Shown: positions 1-6,754, counted from the first letter of the stretch. The stretch is DNA of 14,750 nt from Rhodospirillaceae bacterium (GCA_002401565.1 NVTL01000002.1:62998-77747); one strand, 5' to 3'. Numbers and translations are program-made. The notes: generated by a model from the letters alone, not told the origin.

Positions 1-1
1 G

Positions 2-499
2 GGCGCGCTTTCGACATTCCAAGTTAATATCGTCACGTCAAAATCGGTTGGGGTGACGGTCAATGCAGCGCCGGAACCAAACTTTAGCGTACGGGATCTT
101 TTAAATTTCGGCGGCAATCAAACCACGCGGCCAGCCCTTTTCAGTATTTCTGGCCAGCCGAACCAATCTTTTTCAATTGTTATGCCACAGGCTGGTGTTT
201 CTTCCAGCGCTAAAGGCAACTTTGAATTTTCAAACTTTGTACATAACGCCGGCAGCACGCCGACCATTGGTTCTGATGGCAGCAAAGTGTTTGCGGTGGG
301 AGCGATTGTTAAATTTACGCCATTTCCCACCGCAGCTTCGGGAACATCTGCAACGGCAGAAGGTGCAGATTCGGAAATATCAGAGGCAAAATTAGCTAAA
401 AAAACACCTGCTGAAAAAGACCTGATTCCACGGCCTAATCCCTTTGGCATTCAGGGCGTTAAAGACGGTTTCTTAAATGTATTGGTATCGTATAATTGA
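2..499 (+). CDS. DUF4402-family secreted protein, 5'-truncated by the window edge
   Basis: The frame is open to the left edge, so the true start and signal peptide lie outside the window; the GTG at 53 is only the first start-like codon inside. The visible product has the hallmarks of a DUF4402 beta-sandwich domain: an early strand ending in LLNFGG, a middle block resembling FSISGQPNQSFSIVMP, an FAVGAIVKF strand, and a final strand FLNVLVSYN at the C-terminus, where DUF4402 proteins usually end in a V-x-V-x-Y-N type strand. Between the last two strands, where family members normally have about a dozen residues, there is a stretch of roughly 45 residues rich in Ala, Ser, Thr, Glu and Lys (about 329-466). 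DUF4402 proteins are exported and are often found with PapD-like chaperones, as here with the next gene 86 bp downstream. A role as a fibre or pilin-like subunit is inferred from this context. Family assignment is fairly sure, function is not. Confidence 0.75.
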   Translation, partial: GALSTFQVNIVTSKSVGVTVNAAPEPNFSVRDLLNFGGNQTTRPALFSISGQPNQSFSIVMPQAGVSSSAKGNFEFSNFVHNAGSTPTIGSDGSKVFAVGAIVKFTPFPTAASGTSATAEGADSEISEAKLAKKTPAEKDLIPRPNPFGIQGVKDGFLNVLVSYN

Positions 500-585
500 G
501 CCATTACAGTGCCATTGCATTGACCTTGGTTAACCGTTACCTTTGTTTTTAAATGTATAAGTATTTTTGGGGTATGGGAAATAAT

Positions 586-1443
586 ATGACGAACCGCATT
601 GGGCTTTGGCTAGCATTCGTAACACTCAGCTTTACGATGTTGAGCGCGCAAAATACTTTTGCTCAGGGAGCCGGTGATCTTGTTGTCACCCCCACCCGCA
701 TCGTTTTTGAAAACCGCACCCGTTCTGCGCAAGTCACTTTGGCTAATCGGGGAAGTGCCACGGCAACGTTTCGTATTTCCTTAATTGATATGGCTATGGA
801 TGACAGCGGCGAAATGGCGACAATGCCAGATACAAACCCGCATTCAGCCACCACCATGGTGCGGTATGCGCCGCGTCAAATTGACATTGCGCCGGGGGCT
901 CACCAAGTTGTGCGTCTATCTTTGCGCAAACCGGCCAATCTTGAAGATGGCGAATATCGGTCACACATGTTTTTCCGCGCGGTCCCCCCGGAAAGCGCCG
1001 GACGAAGCGTCACCGATGAAACTGATTTGCAAAAAAATGAGCTCCGCATTCAGTTGATTCCGATTTTTGGTGTGACGATCCCTGTGATTGTGCGCAACGG
1101 CAAACTGACGGTGAACGTTGGTCTGAGCGATATGGTGCATACGCCCAAGACCGATAAAATACCCGAGCATTTAGAAGTCGTCTTAAAACGGGGCGGAAAT
1201 CGTTCTGCGTTTGGCGATTTGGTCGCGACGTATCAACCTGCAGATGGCGGACAAGAAATTATCGTAGGCCGCATTAGCCGTATTGCCGTTTATACCCCCA
1301 ACACTAAACGTCATGTGTTTATGACTTTGCAAATCCCCGATGGCATCACCCTTAAATCCGCTGGTAAATTGCGTGTGACTTACCGGGCAACGGATGCAGA
1401 AGGCGGCGCAATGCTTGGCGAGCAAAGCCTTACTCTTAAATAA
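586..1443 (+). CDS. PapD-like periplasmic (fimbrial-type) chaperone
   Basis: Predicted periplasmic chaperone of the PapD immunoglobulin-like superfamily, which hold secreted subunits before assembly. I chose the ATG at 586 because a GGGA ribosome-binding motif sits at 576-579 and the product then starts with a compact signal peptide: MTNR, a hydrophobic run to about residue 20, and a likely cut after NTFA (residue 26). An in-frame ATG at 553 would add 11 residues. Residues 31-54 (DLVVTPTRIVFENRTRSAQV onward) match the first strands of the PapD N-terminal domain, including the TRI arginine (R38). The motif IDIAPGAHQVVRLSLR followed by DGEYRSHMFF fits the later strands of domain 1, and IPIFGVTIPVIVRNGKL fits the interdomain region. 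At 285 residues it is longer than classical chaperones (about 220-245). It follows a DUF4402 gene on the same strand and faces another, which are the obvious candidate clients. No usher is visible in the window. Confidence 0.78.
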   Translation: MTNRIGLWLAFVTLSFTMLSAQNTFAQGAGDLVVTPTRIVFENRTRSAQVTLANRGSATATFRISLIDMAMDDSGEMATMPDTNPHSATTMVRYAPRQIDIAPGAHQVVRLSLRKPANLEDGEYRSHMFFRAVPPESAGRSVTDETDLQKNELRIQLIPIFGVTIPVIVRNGKLTVNVGLSDMVHTPKTDKIPEHLEVVLKRGGNRSAFGDLVATYQPADGGQEIIVGRISRIAVYTPNTKRHVFMTLQIPDGITLKSAGKLRVTYRATDAEGGAMLGEQSLTLK

Positions 1444-1460
1444 ATAATCCGCAAAATACC

Positions 1461-2033
1461 TTATTGCAGATCCACAAAAATTGTCATAGGACCTGTGTAT
1501 TCGCCGCCGGCTTGCCCTGCGGGAATTGTTAAGGTTGCCCCAACTTTAATGGTGAGTTTTCCACGGTTGCTTAGAGTTCCCACACCCGATGGGGATGAGG
1601 TGAAGTTGCTCAAAGTCGCTTGAGAAGCTCCATTTGTCAGCGTGACGGTATTGGGAAGTGTGATTAAAACCGTTGCATTGTGCGGACCTCGCACCGAATA
1701 CTTACCGACATCAAAGCGATCTCTAATGACAATACCGTATCCCGTGGTCGTGATCGCGCCTGTGGGGCTTAAAATAATCGTCGACGGACCATCGGCACTT
1801 CCCGCCACTGTTTTAAACTCAAGAGAATGTTTTTCAGACAAGGTAACGGTTGTGGTGGTGGGCTTATCCGCATGAGCCACCGTCGGCAAAAACAGGCCAA
1901 GGTAAACCAAGCCAAGGCTAACCACGACAGCCAAACCATAACGTCTTGTCAAAGCCCGTATTTTTAGAGAAGAATAAAACTTGCGCGGAGGCGCCAGACT
2001 ACTCTTTTGAGGCGATTGGTAGGTAAAATTCAT
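1461..2033 (-). CDS. DUF4402-family secreted protein
   Basis: Complete 190-residue DUF4402 protein. The N-terminus has a long polar, basic stretch (residues 1-31, rich in Ser, Lys and Arg), then a hydrophobic segment (about 33-51) and a likely signal peptidase site after VAHA (residue 55). The mature part is Thr-rich and carries typical family features: TTGYGIVIRDRFDVGKYSV, NATVLITLPNTVTLTNGASQ, NFTSSPSGVGTL, VGATLTIPAGQAGGEYTGP and a final strand MTIFVDLQ. The n-region is unusually long for a signal peptide, so a later non-ATG start near the hydrophobic segment is possible, but the only Met is at residue 1. It converges on the chaperone gene with only 17 bp between the two stop codons. It has its own candidate promoter and a leader with two inverted repeats. 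It is probably an exported surface or fibre subunit served by the neighbouring chaperone; that link is inferred from proximity. Confidence 0.8.
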   Translation of the reverse strand: MNFTYQSPQKSSLAPPRKFYSSLKIRALTRRYGLAVVVSLGLVYLGLFLPTVAHADKPTTTTVTLSEKHSLEFKTVAGSADGPSTIILSPTGAITTTGYGIVIRDRFDVGKYSVRGPHNATVLITLPNTVTLTNGASQATLSNFTSSPSGVGTLSNRGKLTIKVGATLTIPAGQAGGEYTGPMTIFVDLQ

Positions 2034-2100
2034 GATGCCTACATTAGGCTAAATCAACTCAACAAACCACCTCAATTTAAAGAAAAACGTTCCGACAAAC

Positions 2101-2128
2101 GCTCTCATAGGCGTCAGACCATGAGAGC
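2101..2128 (-). repeat. Inverted repeat at the predicted transcript start of the DUF4402 gene
   Basis: GCTCTCAT (2101-2108) and ATGAGAGC (2121-2128) are a perfect 8-bp inverted repeat around a 12-nt spacer. It lies immediately downstream of the candidate -10 box, so it could be an operator at the start site or a stem-loop at the very 5' end of the leader. It has no adjacent U-run on the minus strand that would make it a standard terminator. Confidence 0.5.
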
Positions 2129-2157
2129 ATAATTGGTCAAAATAAAGCTGACGACAA
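2129..2157 (-). promoter_or_regulatory. Candidate promoter of the minus-strand DUF4402 gene
   Basis: Read on the minus strand there is TTGTCG (2152-2157) and AATTAT (2129-2134), separated by exactly 17 bp, each matching 4 of 6 positions of the sigma-70 consensus. Transcription would begin near 2122, about 90 bp before the start codon at 2033 and just downstream of the tRNA terminator. Placement and spacing fit a promoter, but the boxes are imperfect and the call is a prediction. Confidence 0.35.
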
Positions 2158-2163
2158 AAGCCA

Positions 2164-2200
2164 AAAAGCACAAAACCCCTTGGTTTCCCAAGGGGTTTTG
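2164..2200 (-). terminator. Rho-independent terminator downstream of tRNA-Thr
   Basis: Positions 2171-2200 form a perfect 13-bp stem (CAAAACCCCTTGG against CCAAGGGGTTTTG) with a 4-nt loop. On the minus strand it is followed by TGCTTTTT. It begins one nucleotide after the CCA end of the tRNA, so it most likely ends the tRNA transcript and perhaps also hemC-hemY readthrough. The symmetric stem could also act on plus-strand transcription, but the nearest plus-strand gene ends at 1443. Confidence 0.85.
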
Positions 2201-2201
2201 G

Positions 2202-2277
2202 TGGTGCCGCTTAGGTGACTCGAACACCTGACCCCGTCATTACGAATGACGTGCTCTACCAGCTGAGCTAAAGCGGC
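2202..2277 (-). tRNA. tRNA-Thr (anticodon CGU)
   Basis: The minus strand folds into a complete 76-nt cloverleaf. The acceptor stem is GCCGCTT paired with AAGCGGC, followed by discriminator A and an encoded CCA (2202-2204). The D-arm contains AGCTGGTAGA, the anticodon stem is CGTCA/TGACG with loop TTCGTAA, and the T-arm is AGGTG-TTCGAGT-CACCT. The anticodon is CGT (2242-2244), reading ACG threonine codons. It lies 49 bp downstream of hemY in the same direction with no obvious strong terminator between them, so it may be partly cotranscribed with the heme operon and released by processing; a separate promoter was not resolved. The 3' end abuts the terminator at 2171-2200. Confidence 0.96.
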
Positions 2278-2326
2278 CTTGTATCTCTTTTAAGACGGGC
2301 TCTTTTAATCTGCCCACGCGCGTTCG

Positions 2327-3685
2327 TCAACGCGTTTTCGCTGCGGGTGCTGCAATCTTTAAGGTTTTGGTATCCACTTGCACCATCGCTCCATAACCCG
2401 GCGGCGTTTCCCAGGTGAACGCGCCAAGGCTTTTACATTTCGGACAATGGGGCTGCCATTCGCTTTCGACCGTGCCGCAAGTGGTGCACACCCAAGCCGG
2501 GTCAGCCGCCGCAGACGCCGCCTGTGTTAACCATGTGCGCACCTGTTCTTTGTCGCCGCGATCTGCATCTTCTAGGCGTGCCATTAAGGTATAAACGCTG
2601 CGCGTGGTGCGGCCAGAATCCAAAGCGGCTTCTAAATGCGTGCGCGCTTGACCCCAAAGATCGGCGTCCAAGGCCACCGTCGCCGCGGCAATATGCCCAT
2701 CGGCAGAACCCGGATGAAGCACCAAAAGTTTTTCAGCCGTCGCCACTTGCTTGAGACCTTCTGCAGAACCCGAAGCGTCAAAGTAAAGTGCCGCCAAATC
2801 AGGATGAGGATTTAAGACCCAGATTTTTTCAAGCACATTAATGGCCTTGCGATTTTTACCATCCGCCAAAAACAGTTGCGCCAAACGCAAAGACGCCGGC
2901 ACAAATTTAGCATCTTCACCAACCGCTTTTTTGGCAAATTTTACGGCGCCGTTTGCGTCGCCAGCCTGTTCGGCCTGATGGCTTTGACCCAACAAGGCCA
3001 CCGCACGTTTGTGGTGACGTTCGGGGGCCGGCAAGGCTTTTAATTTATGCACTTGGGTTAACGCTTTGTCGGCTTCGGCCCAGTGACCACTTTTGGCTTC
3101 CAACGCAAACACCTGAGAAACGGTCCATTCGCTTTTGGGTTTTAACGCCTGAGCGCGCCTAGCCAACAGCAAAGCTTCGTCATCATCGCCACGTTTAAGG
3201 GCTTGGTTTAACAAACCGCGCAGACCTAAAAATTCCATTTCCGGGTCTGTTAACATGGCCTGAAAAAATGTGGCCGCAGCGGTTTCGTCACCATTTAATT
3301 GAGCCGCTTGGGCTTTTAACAATAACGTCAAAGGTGGCTCGCCCAACAAACCATCGGCTTTATTGACTTGGACTTGAGCTTCGACCGCGTCCCCAGCAGC
3401 CACCGCGACCATACCTTTGGTCAAGGCTTTGTAACCTTTTTGCGAACGGCGTTCTTTCATGACGTCGCCAAACCGACCGGGAGCACGTGAAATAAACAGC
3501 CAAAAGCGGTACAAGACAGACGCCACCGCCGCCAACGCAACTGCAGCAATCATCAACACGCCTGCGCTGGTTTCAATTTGCCAACCGCGCCAGTTCAACG
3601 TCACCGAACCGGGGTTATCAACCAACCACACCATGCCCCAAGCCAGGGCCATCAACGCAAGCAGAAAAAGAACTAAACGCACCAT
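2327..3685 (-). CDS. hemY: HemY-like heme-operon membrane protein with TPR-type repeats and C-terminal zinc-knuckle
   Basis: The 452-residue product has the HemY N-terminal layout: a first transmembrane helix (about 3-21), the motif NPGSVTLNWRGWQIETS in the short periplasmic loop, and a second helix (about 42-66). A long alpha-helical region follows with TPR-like repeats (about 95-395), for example KAINVLEKIWVLNPHPDLA. The extreme C-terminus carries a four-cysteine metal-binding motif, CTTC at 400-403 and CPKC at 414-417, followed by an aromatic FTWETP. This resembles the rubredoxin-like knuckle of LapB and is seen in some alphaproteobacterial HemY proteins. Gammaproteobacterial HemY is inner-membrane and linked to late heme synthesis, but its biochemical role is unsettled; this is not the unrelated protoporphyrinogen oxidase also called HemY. 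It starts 9 bp after mic60, whose stop codon forms part of its ribosome binding site, so translation is probably coupled. Confidence 0.88.
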   Translation of the reverse strand: MVRLVLFLLALMALAWGMVWLVDNPGSVTLNWRGWQIETSAGVLMIAAVALAAVASVLYRFWLFISRAPGRFGDVMKERRSQKGYKALTKGMVAVAAGDAVEAQVQVNKADGLLGEPPLTLLLKAQAAQLNGDETAAATFFQAMLTDPEMEFLGLRGLLNQALKRGDDDEALLLARRAQALKPKSEWTVSQVFALEAKSGHWAEADKALTQVHKLKALPAPERHHKRAVALLGQSHQAEQAGDANGAVKFAKKAVGEDAKFVPASLRLAQLFLADGKNRKAINVLEKIWVLNPHPDLAALYFDASGSAEGLKQVATAEKLLVLHPGSADGHIAAATVALDADLWGQARTHLEAALDSGRTTRSVYTLMARLEDADRGDKEQVRTWLTQAASAAADPAWVCTTCGTVESEWQPHCPKCKSLGAFTWETPPGYGAMVQVDTKTLKIAAPAAKTR

Positions 3686-3691
3686 AATTTT

Positions 3692-3697
3692 TCCTTA
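3692..3697 (-). promoter_or_regulatory. Ribosome binding site of hemY overlapping the mic60 stop
   Basis: On the minus strand TAAGGA lies 6 nt upstream of the hemY ATG. Its first three bases are the stop codon of the mitofilin gene. This fixes the hemY start and suggests translational coupling. Confidence 0.7.
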
Positions 3698-5014
3698 CGC
3701 TCCGCCAACATTGGCCATCGCCGCAAGGGCTTGGTTATACAAAGCATCCAACGCCGTTTCGGCATCAAACCGCGCGCGAGCATCACCCAACCACGCCGCC
3801 GCCGCATCACCGGGGGAACCTTGCAAGGTGCTCAAAGCCGCAATAGCTTTTTCCAAATTACCCGCCTGCAGCGCTTTGTCTGCAACGGCCAAGGCGCGAT
3901 CGACATCGTTGGTGATTTCATTTGGATCGGTACGGCGCACCGTAATCAAACCAGACAAGCTGTCCTTAACCGAACCCAGCCATCCGGCTTCGCCCGTCAA
4001 GTTGCTGGCCCGCACAATATCACGCGCGACGGCTTCGAACCGGGCTGTTAAATCAACTGTGCTGGGCACGCCAACTTCAGCATGGGGCTTTAGACGACTG
4101 ACCGCCGCCAACAGTTGAGCGTCATTTCCGGCCAAGCGTTCCAACATTTCAAGTTCCGCCGTAAACGCAGAATCATCGCGCAAGCGCATGCGCAATTGGG
4201 TGGTTGCCAAAACCAAAGCCTGGGCCGATACGGACCCGGTGATTTGGTTTGATTTTTGAGCCTGTAGTGCTTGCAAGGTTTTATCCATCGCATCCAAGCG
4301 CGCATTCAAGGCCGAAATTAAGCTCGACAATTCCCGCGTGGCGTTCAGGGCTGCTTGGGCATCCGCGTTCGATACGGCACCCATGGACCCCATTTGACCC
4401 AATTGTCCTTCCAATTGATCCAGACGCGAAAGCAACTCTGGATCTAAACCCGGCGGAGCCAGTTCGGGGACCGGGGAACGTTCCGGCATCAACGCCGGAG
4501 CAAATTCAATGTCCATCGGTGGCTCAACAGGAGCAACAGGCGTAAATTCAGGAACAACAGGTTCGGGCTGAACTTCGGCTGGTGGCGTATTTACGACAGC
4601 CGTTTCAACAGTATCAACCGGCTCAACCGGAGCAACAGTACGCGGGCTCAACCCCAAACGTGCGCGCATATCGTCAACAATCGGTTGAGCTTTTTCAGAG
4701 ACGTACGGACCAATGTACGGCCAAGAAACCATTGTTGATCCGCCCACAATGATGATCACAATAATGAACCATAAAAAACCGTTGCCGCCGCTCTTTTTAG
4801 ACGGAGCTGCAGGTTTTTTTGACGGCGTGCTGGGTTTCGTTTTTGACTTTACGGGCGGCACTTTTGACGTGCGCGGCTGAGAGGACTTTGAAGCCGCAGA
4901 AGAAGCCGAAGGCGCCTTGATGGTATTAGAAACTGTTTTAGGGGCTTTGCTGGCTTTCGGGGCCGCATCGGCTTTTGCGGTTTCGGCTTTATCGCTTGGT
5001 TTTTTATTCGTCAT
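3695..5014 (-). CDS. Mic60/mitofilin family inner-membrane protein
   Basis: The 439-residue product has the layout of alphaproteobacterial Mic60. A cytoplasmic N-terminus (1-77) is rich in Lys, Ala, Ser and Pro. A single transmembrane helix spans about 80-97. A Pro/Val/Glu-rich periplasmic linker (about 124-190) leads to a predicted coiled coil (about 193-256), then a helical C-terminal mitofilin domain (about 260-432) with the run SLSGLITVRRTDP and a closing amphipathic helical section. In mitochondria and in alphaproteobacteria Mic60 shapes inner or intracytoplasmic membranes and forms contacts with the outer membrane. Its gene typically lies between hemD and hemY, exactly as here. The gap after hemD is 54 bp and the gap before hemY is 9 bp, consistent with one operon. 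Sequence conservation in this family is low outside the C-terminal domain, so the call rests on architecture plus position. Confidence 0.87.
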   Translation of the reverse strand: MTNKKPSDKAETAKADAAPKASKAPKTVSNTIKAPSASSAASKSSQPRTSKVPPVKSKTKPSTPSKKPAAPSKKSGGNGFLWFIIVIIIVGGSTMVSWPYIGPYVSEKAQPIVDDMRARLGLSPRTVAPVEPVDTVETAVVNTPPAEVQPEPVVPEFTPVAPVEPPMDIEFAPALMPERSPVPELAPPGLDPELLSRLDQLEGQLGQMGSMGAVSNADAQAALNATRELSSLISALNARLDAMDKTLQALQAQKSNQITGSVSAQALVLATTQLRMRLRDDSAFTAELEMLERLAGNDAQLLAAVSRLKPHAEVGVPSTVDLTARFEAVARDIVRASNLTGEAGWLGSVKDSLSGLITVRRTDPNEITNDVDRALAVADKALQAGNLEKAIAALSTLQGSPGDAAAAWLGDARARFDAETALDALYNQALAAMANVGGA

Positions 5015-5068
5015 TGCTCGGTCTTATCCTCAAATGAATATTGCCCCTAGTGTATGGTGCAAGCACCC

Positions 5069-5767
5069 TTACAGCAAAGCTAAAAGCGCATCTTGATTGG
5101 GTTTGGCTGCAATTTTTATAGCCGCCCAGGAAAATTGTGAGAGTTCATCCGCCACCGCCGGACTTAAACAATACGCCGTGACTGTGTTTAGGTGTCCGGC
5201 CAGTTCGGCCTTTGCCACCAGTTTTACAAACGCCGCCGCCGTGCGCGGCGAATACAAAAGCACTGCACCAAGCTGATTAGTTTTCAAGGCCTTTACAGCT
5301 TCATCGGGTAATTTGGTGGCTTTCACCGCCGTATACAAAACGGCCCGACGGTAATCAAAACCCACTGCTTTTAAGCCCTGGCCTAAATCCCCCGCAACAT
5401 CGGTTCCGGCGGGATGCAGTAAAGCCCCCCCATCCGCATCACATTGGTTTTTAATCAGGGTGGTTAAAGTTTGGACGTCGCCGTTGGCACTTTTCACGTG
5501 CTGAAAATGTTCAGCCTTTGCTTTTTTAGCCGTAGCATCGCCCACACACAAAGCCACGATTGATCGATCTGAACAGCGCTGTGCAAACGCGCGCACACCG
5601 TTGGCCGAGGTCAGCAAAATCGCCTGAACTCCGCTTACATCTACAGCAGGCCCGTCTTGATAGACAATGTCTAACAACGGGGCTTCGATAACGTCGAAAC
5701 CTTGACGGCTCAACTGAGCGGTCAATTGTTTGGCATCCTCTTGTGGGCGGGTGACGAGGATGCGCAT
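5069..5767 (-). CDS. hemD: Uroporphyrinogen-III synthase
   Basis: Converts linear hydroxymethylbilane to uroporphyrinogen III, with inversion of ring D, in the cytoplasmic tetrapyrrole pathway. HemD is poorly conserved, but the 232-residue product shows its usual landmarks: N-terminal RILVTRPQEDA, LLTSANGVRAFA around residues 51-62, VGDATA in the first half, LLYSPRTAAAF in the second half, and a closing CLSPAVADEL...AAKPNQDALL segment. The length matches bacterial single-domain HemD proteins (about 230-260). It starts 3 bp after the hemC stop, so the substrate-producing enzyme is made from the same transcript, and it is followed by mic60. No fusion to a methyltransferase domain is present. 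Confidence 0.92.
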   Translation of the reverse strand: MRILVTRPQEDAKQLTAQLSRQGFDVIEAPLLDIVYQDGPAVDVSGVQAILLTSANGVRAFAQRCSDRSIVALCVGDATAKKAKAEHFQHVKSANGDVQTLTTLIKNQCDADGGALLHPAGTDVAGDLGQGLKAVGFDYRRAVLYTAVKATKLPDEAVKALKTNQLGAVLLYSPRTAAAFVKLVAKAELAGHLNTVTAYCLSPAVADELSQFSWAAIKIAAKPNQDALLALL

Positions 5768-5770
5768 GTT

Positions 5771-6754
5771 TTAAGTCTTCGCTGTTGGCGGCGTTGTTGG
5801 TGAAGCAGCATGGGACGCGGTGACCAAAAAGTCAGGACCGATTTTACCCTTAATTTCTAACCCAGCATCATGACCCATGGACGCCGCCGCGATCATATTG
5901 GCGGGGCCTTTGCGGCTGACTTCATGAACTTCTGATCCATCAGGCTTGGCCACCAGACCTTGAAATTCAAGGTCATTGTCGCCAACAAACCAAGCGTGCG
6001 CGGCAATAGGTGTGCGGCACGATCCGTCCAAAACGGTCAGGAAGGCCCGTTCTGCGGCGACGCGAATTTGCGTGGGTTCGTGGTTTAGAGCCGCCAAAAT
6101 TTGGTTGGCGTGCTCATCGTTTTCCATGCACGTAATGCCGATGGCGCCCTGTGCCACGGCGGGAATAAACTCCGATGCGTCCAAAGCTTCGGTGATGTGT
6201 TCTTCTAAGCCTAAACGTTTCAAACCAGCCGCTGCCAACATGGTGCCTTGCACGTCGCCGGCTTTTAATTTTTTCAAACGGGTTTGCACGGTGCCGCGAA
6301 TGGTCACGACTTTAATATCGGGACGCCGCGCTTGAATTTGGGCTTGGCGACGCAGGGATGCTGAACCCACAACAGCGCCTTGGGGCAAATCCCAAATCGA
6401 GTCAAAATCTATGGAGATAAACGCATCACGCACGTCTTCGCGTTCTAACATGCACGGCAAATGAATGCCGTCGGGCAAATAGGTCGGCACGTCTTTCATG
6501 GAATGCACGGCAATATCAATGTCGCCGTCCAACATGGCATCATCGATTTCTTTGGTGAACAAGCCCTTGCCGCCAATTTCCATCAAGGCACGATCTTGGA
6601 TTTTATCGCCCGTGGTTTTGATGGTGACAATTTCAATGGCCCCGTCTGCGGCCATTTCGGGAAAGGCCTTAATCAGGTTGTCACGGGTTTCATAAGCTTG
6701 GGCCAATGCCAAAGGGCTGCCCCGCGTGCCGATGCGAAAGGATTGAACGGTCAT
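5771..6754 (-). CDS. hemC: Hydroxymethylbilane synthase (porphobilinogen deaminase)
   Basis: Joins four porphobilinogen units into hydroxymethylbilane, feeding HemD. The 327-residue product has the full family pattern: N-terminal RIGTRGSPLALAQA, IKTTGD, GKGLFTKEID, HSMKDVP with the catalytic aspartate D88, SASLRRQAQI, and the dipyrromethane-cofactor cysteine C246 in LDGSCRTPIAAHA. The usual RGNVxTRL cofactor-binding motif reads RGTVQTRL (Thr155 in place of Asn); the rest is intact, so the enzyme is probably active. The C-terminus ends in a Pro/Thr/Ala-rich tail. It is the first gene of the minus-strand heme operon and faces tsaD across 85 bp; the promoter must lie there, but I could not pick convincing boxes. 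Confidence 0.97.
   Translation of the reverse strand: MTVQSFRIGTRGSPLALAQAYETRDNLIKAFPEMAADGAIEIVTIKTTGDKIQDRALMEIGGKGLFTKEIDDAMLDGDIDIAVHSMKDVPTYLPDGIHLPCMLEREDVRDAFISIDFDSIWDLPQGAVVGSASLRRQAQIQARRPDIKVVTIRGTVQTRLKKLKAGDVQGTMLAAAGLKRLGLEEHITEALDASEFIPAVAQGAIGITCMENDEHANQILAALNHEPTQIRVAAERAFLTVLDGSCRTPIAAHAWFVGDNDLEFQGLVAKPDGSEVHEVSRKGPANMIAAASMGHDAGLEIKGKIGPDFLVTASHAASPTTPPTAKT

Noticed and set aside
553..585. Upstream ATG as the start of the chaperone gene
   Set aside because: It adds an aromatic, weakly charged 11-residue extension before a good signal peptide and has no ribosome binding site, whereas the ATG at 586 has both a site and a normal n-region.
2278..2326. Terminator between hemY and tRNA-Thr
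   Set aside because: Only a GGGC/GCCC pairing with a long loop is present, so it was not called; readthrough into the tRNA is considered possible.
3459..4118. 219-codon open frame on the plus strand
   Set aside because: It lies antisense across the hemY/mic60 junction, both of which are clearly real. The product is an Ala/Ser/Thr/Arg-rich sequence with no recognisable domain, as expected for a shadow frame.
5056..5067. GGTGC/GCACC hairpin between hemD and mic60
   Set aside because: The stem has 5 bp with a 2-nt loop, too tight to be stable, and no U-run follows; it is not a credible terminator or attenuator.
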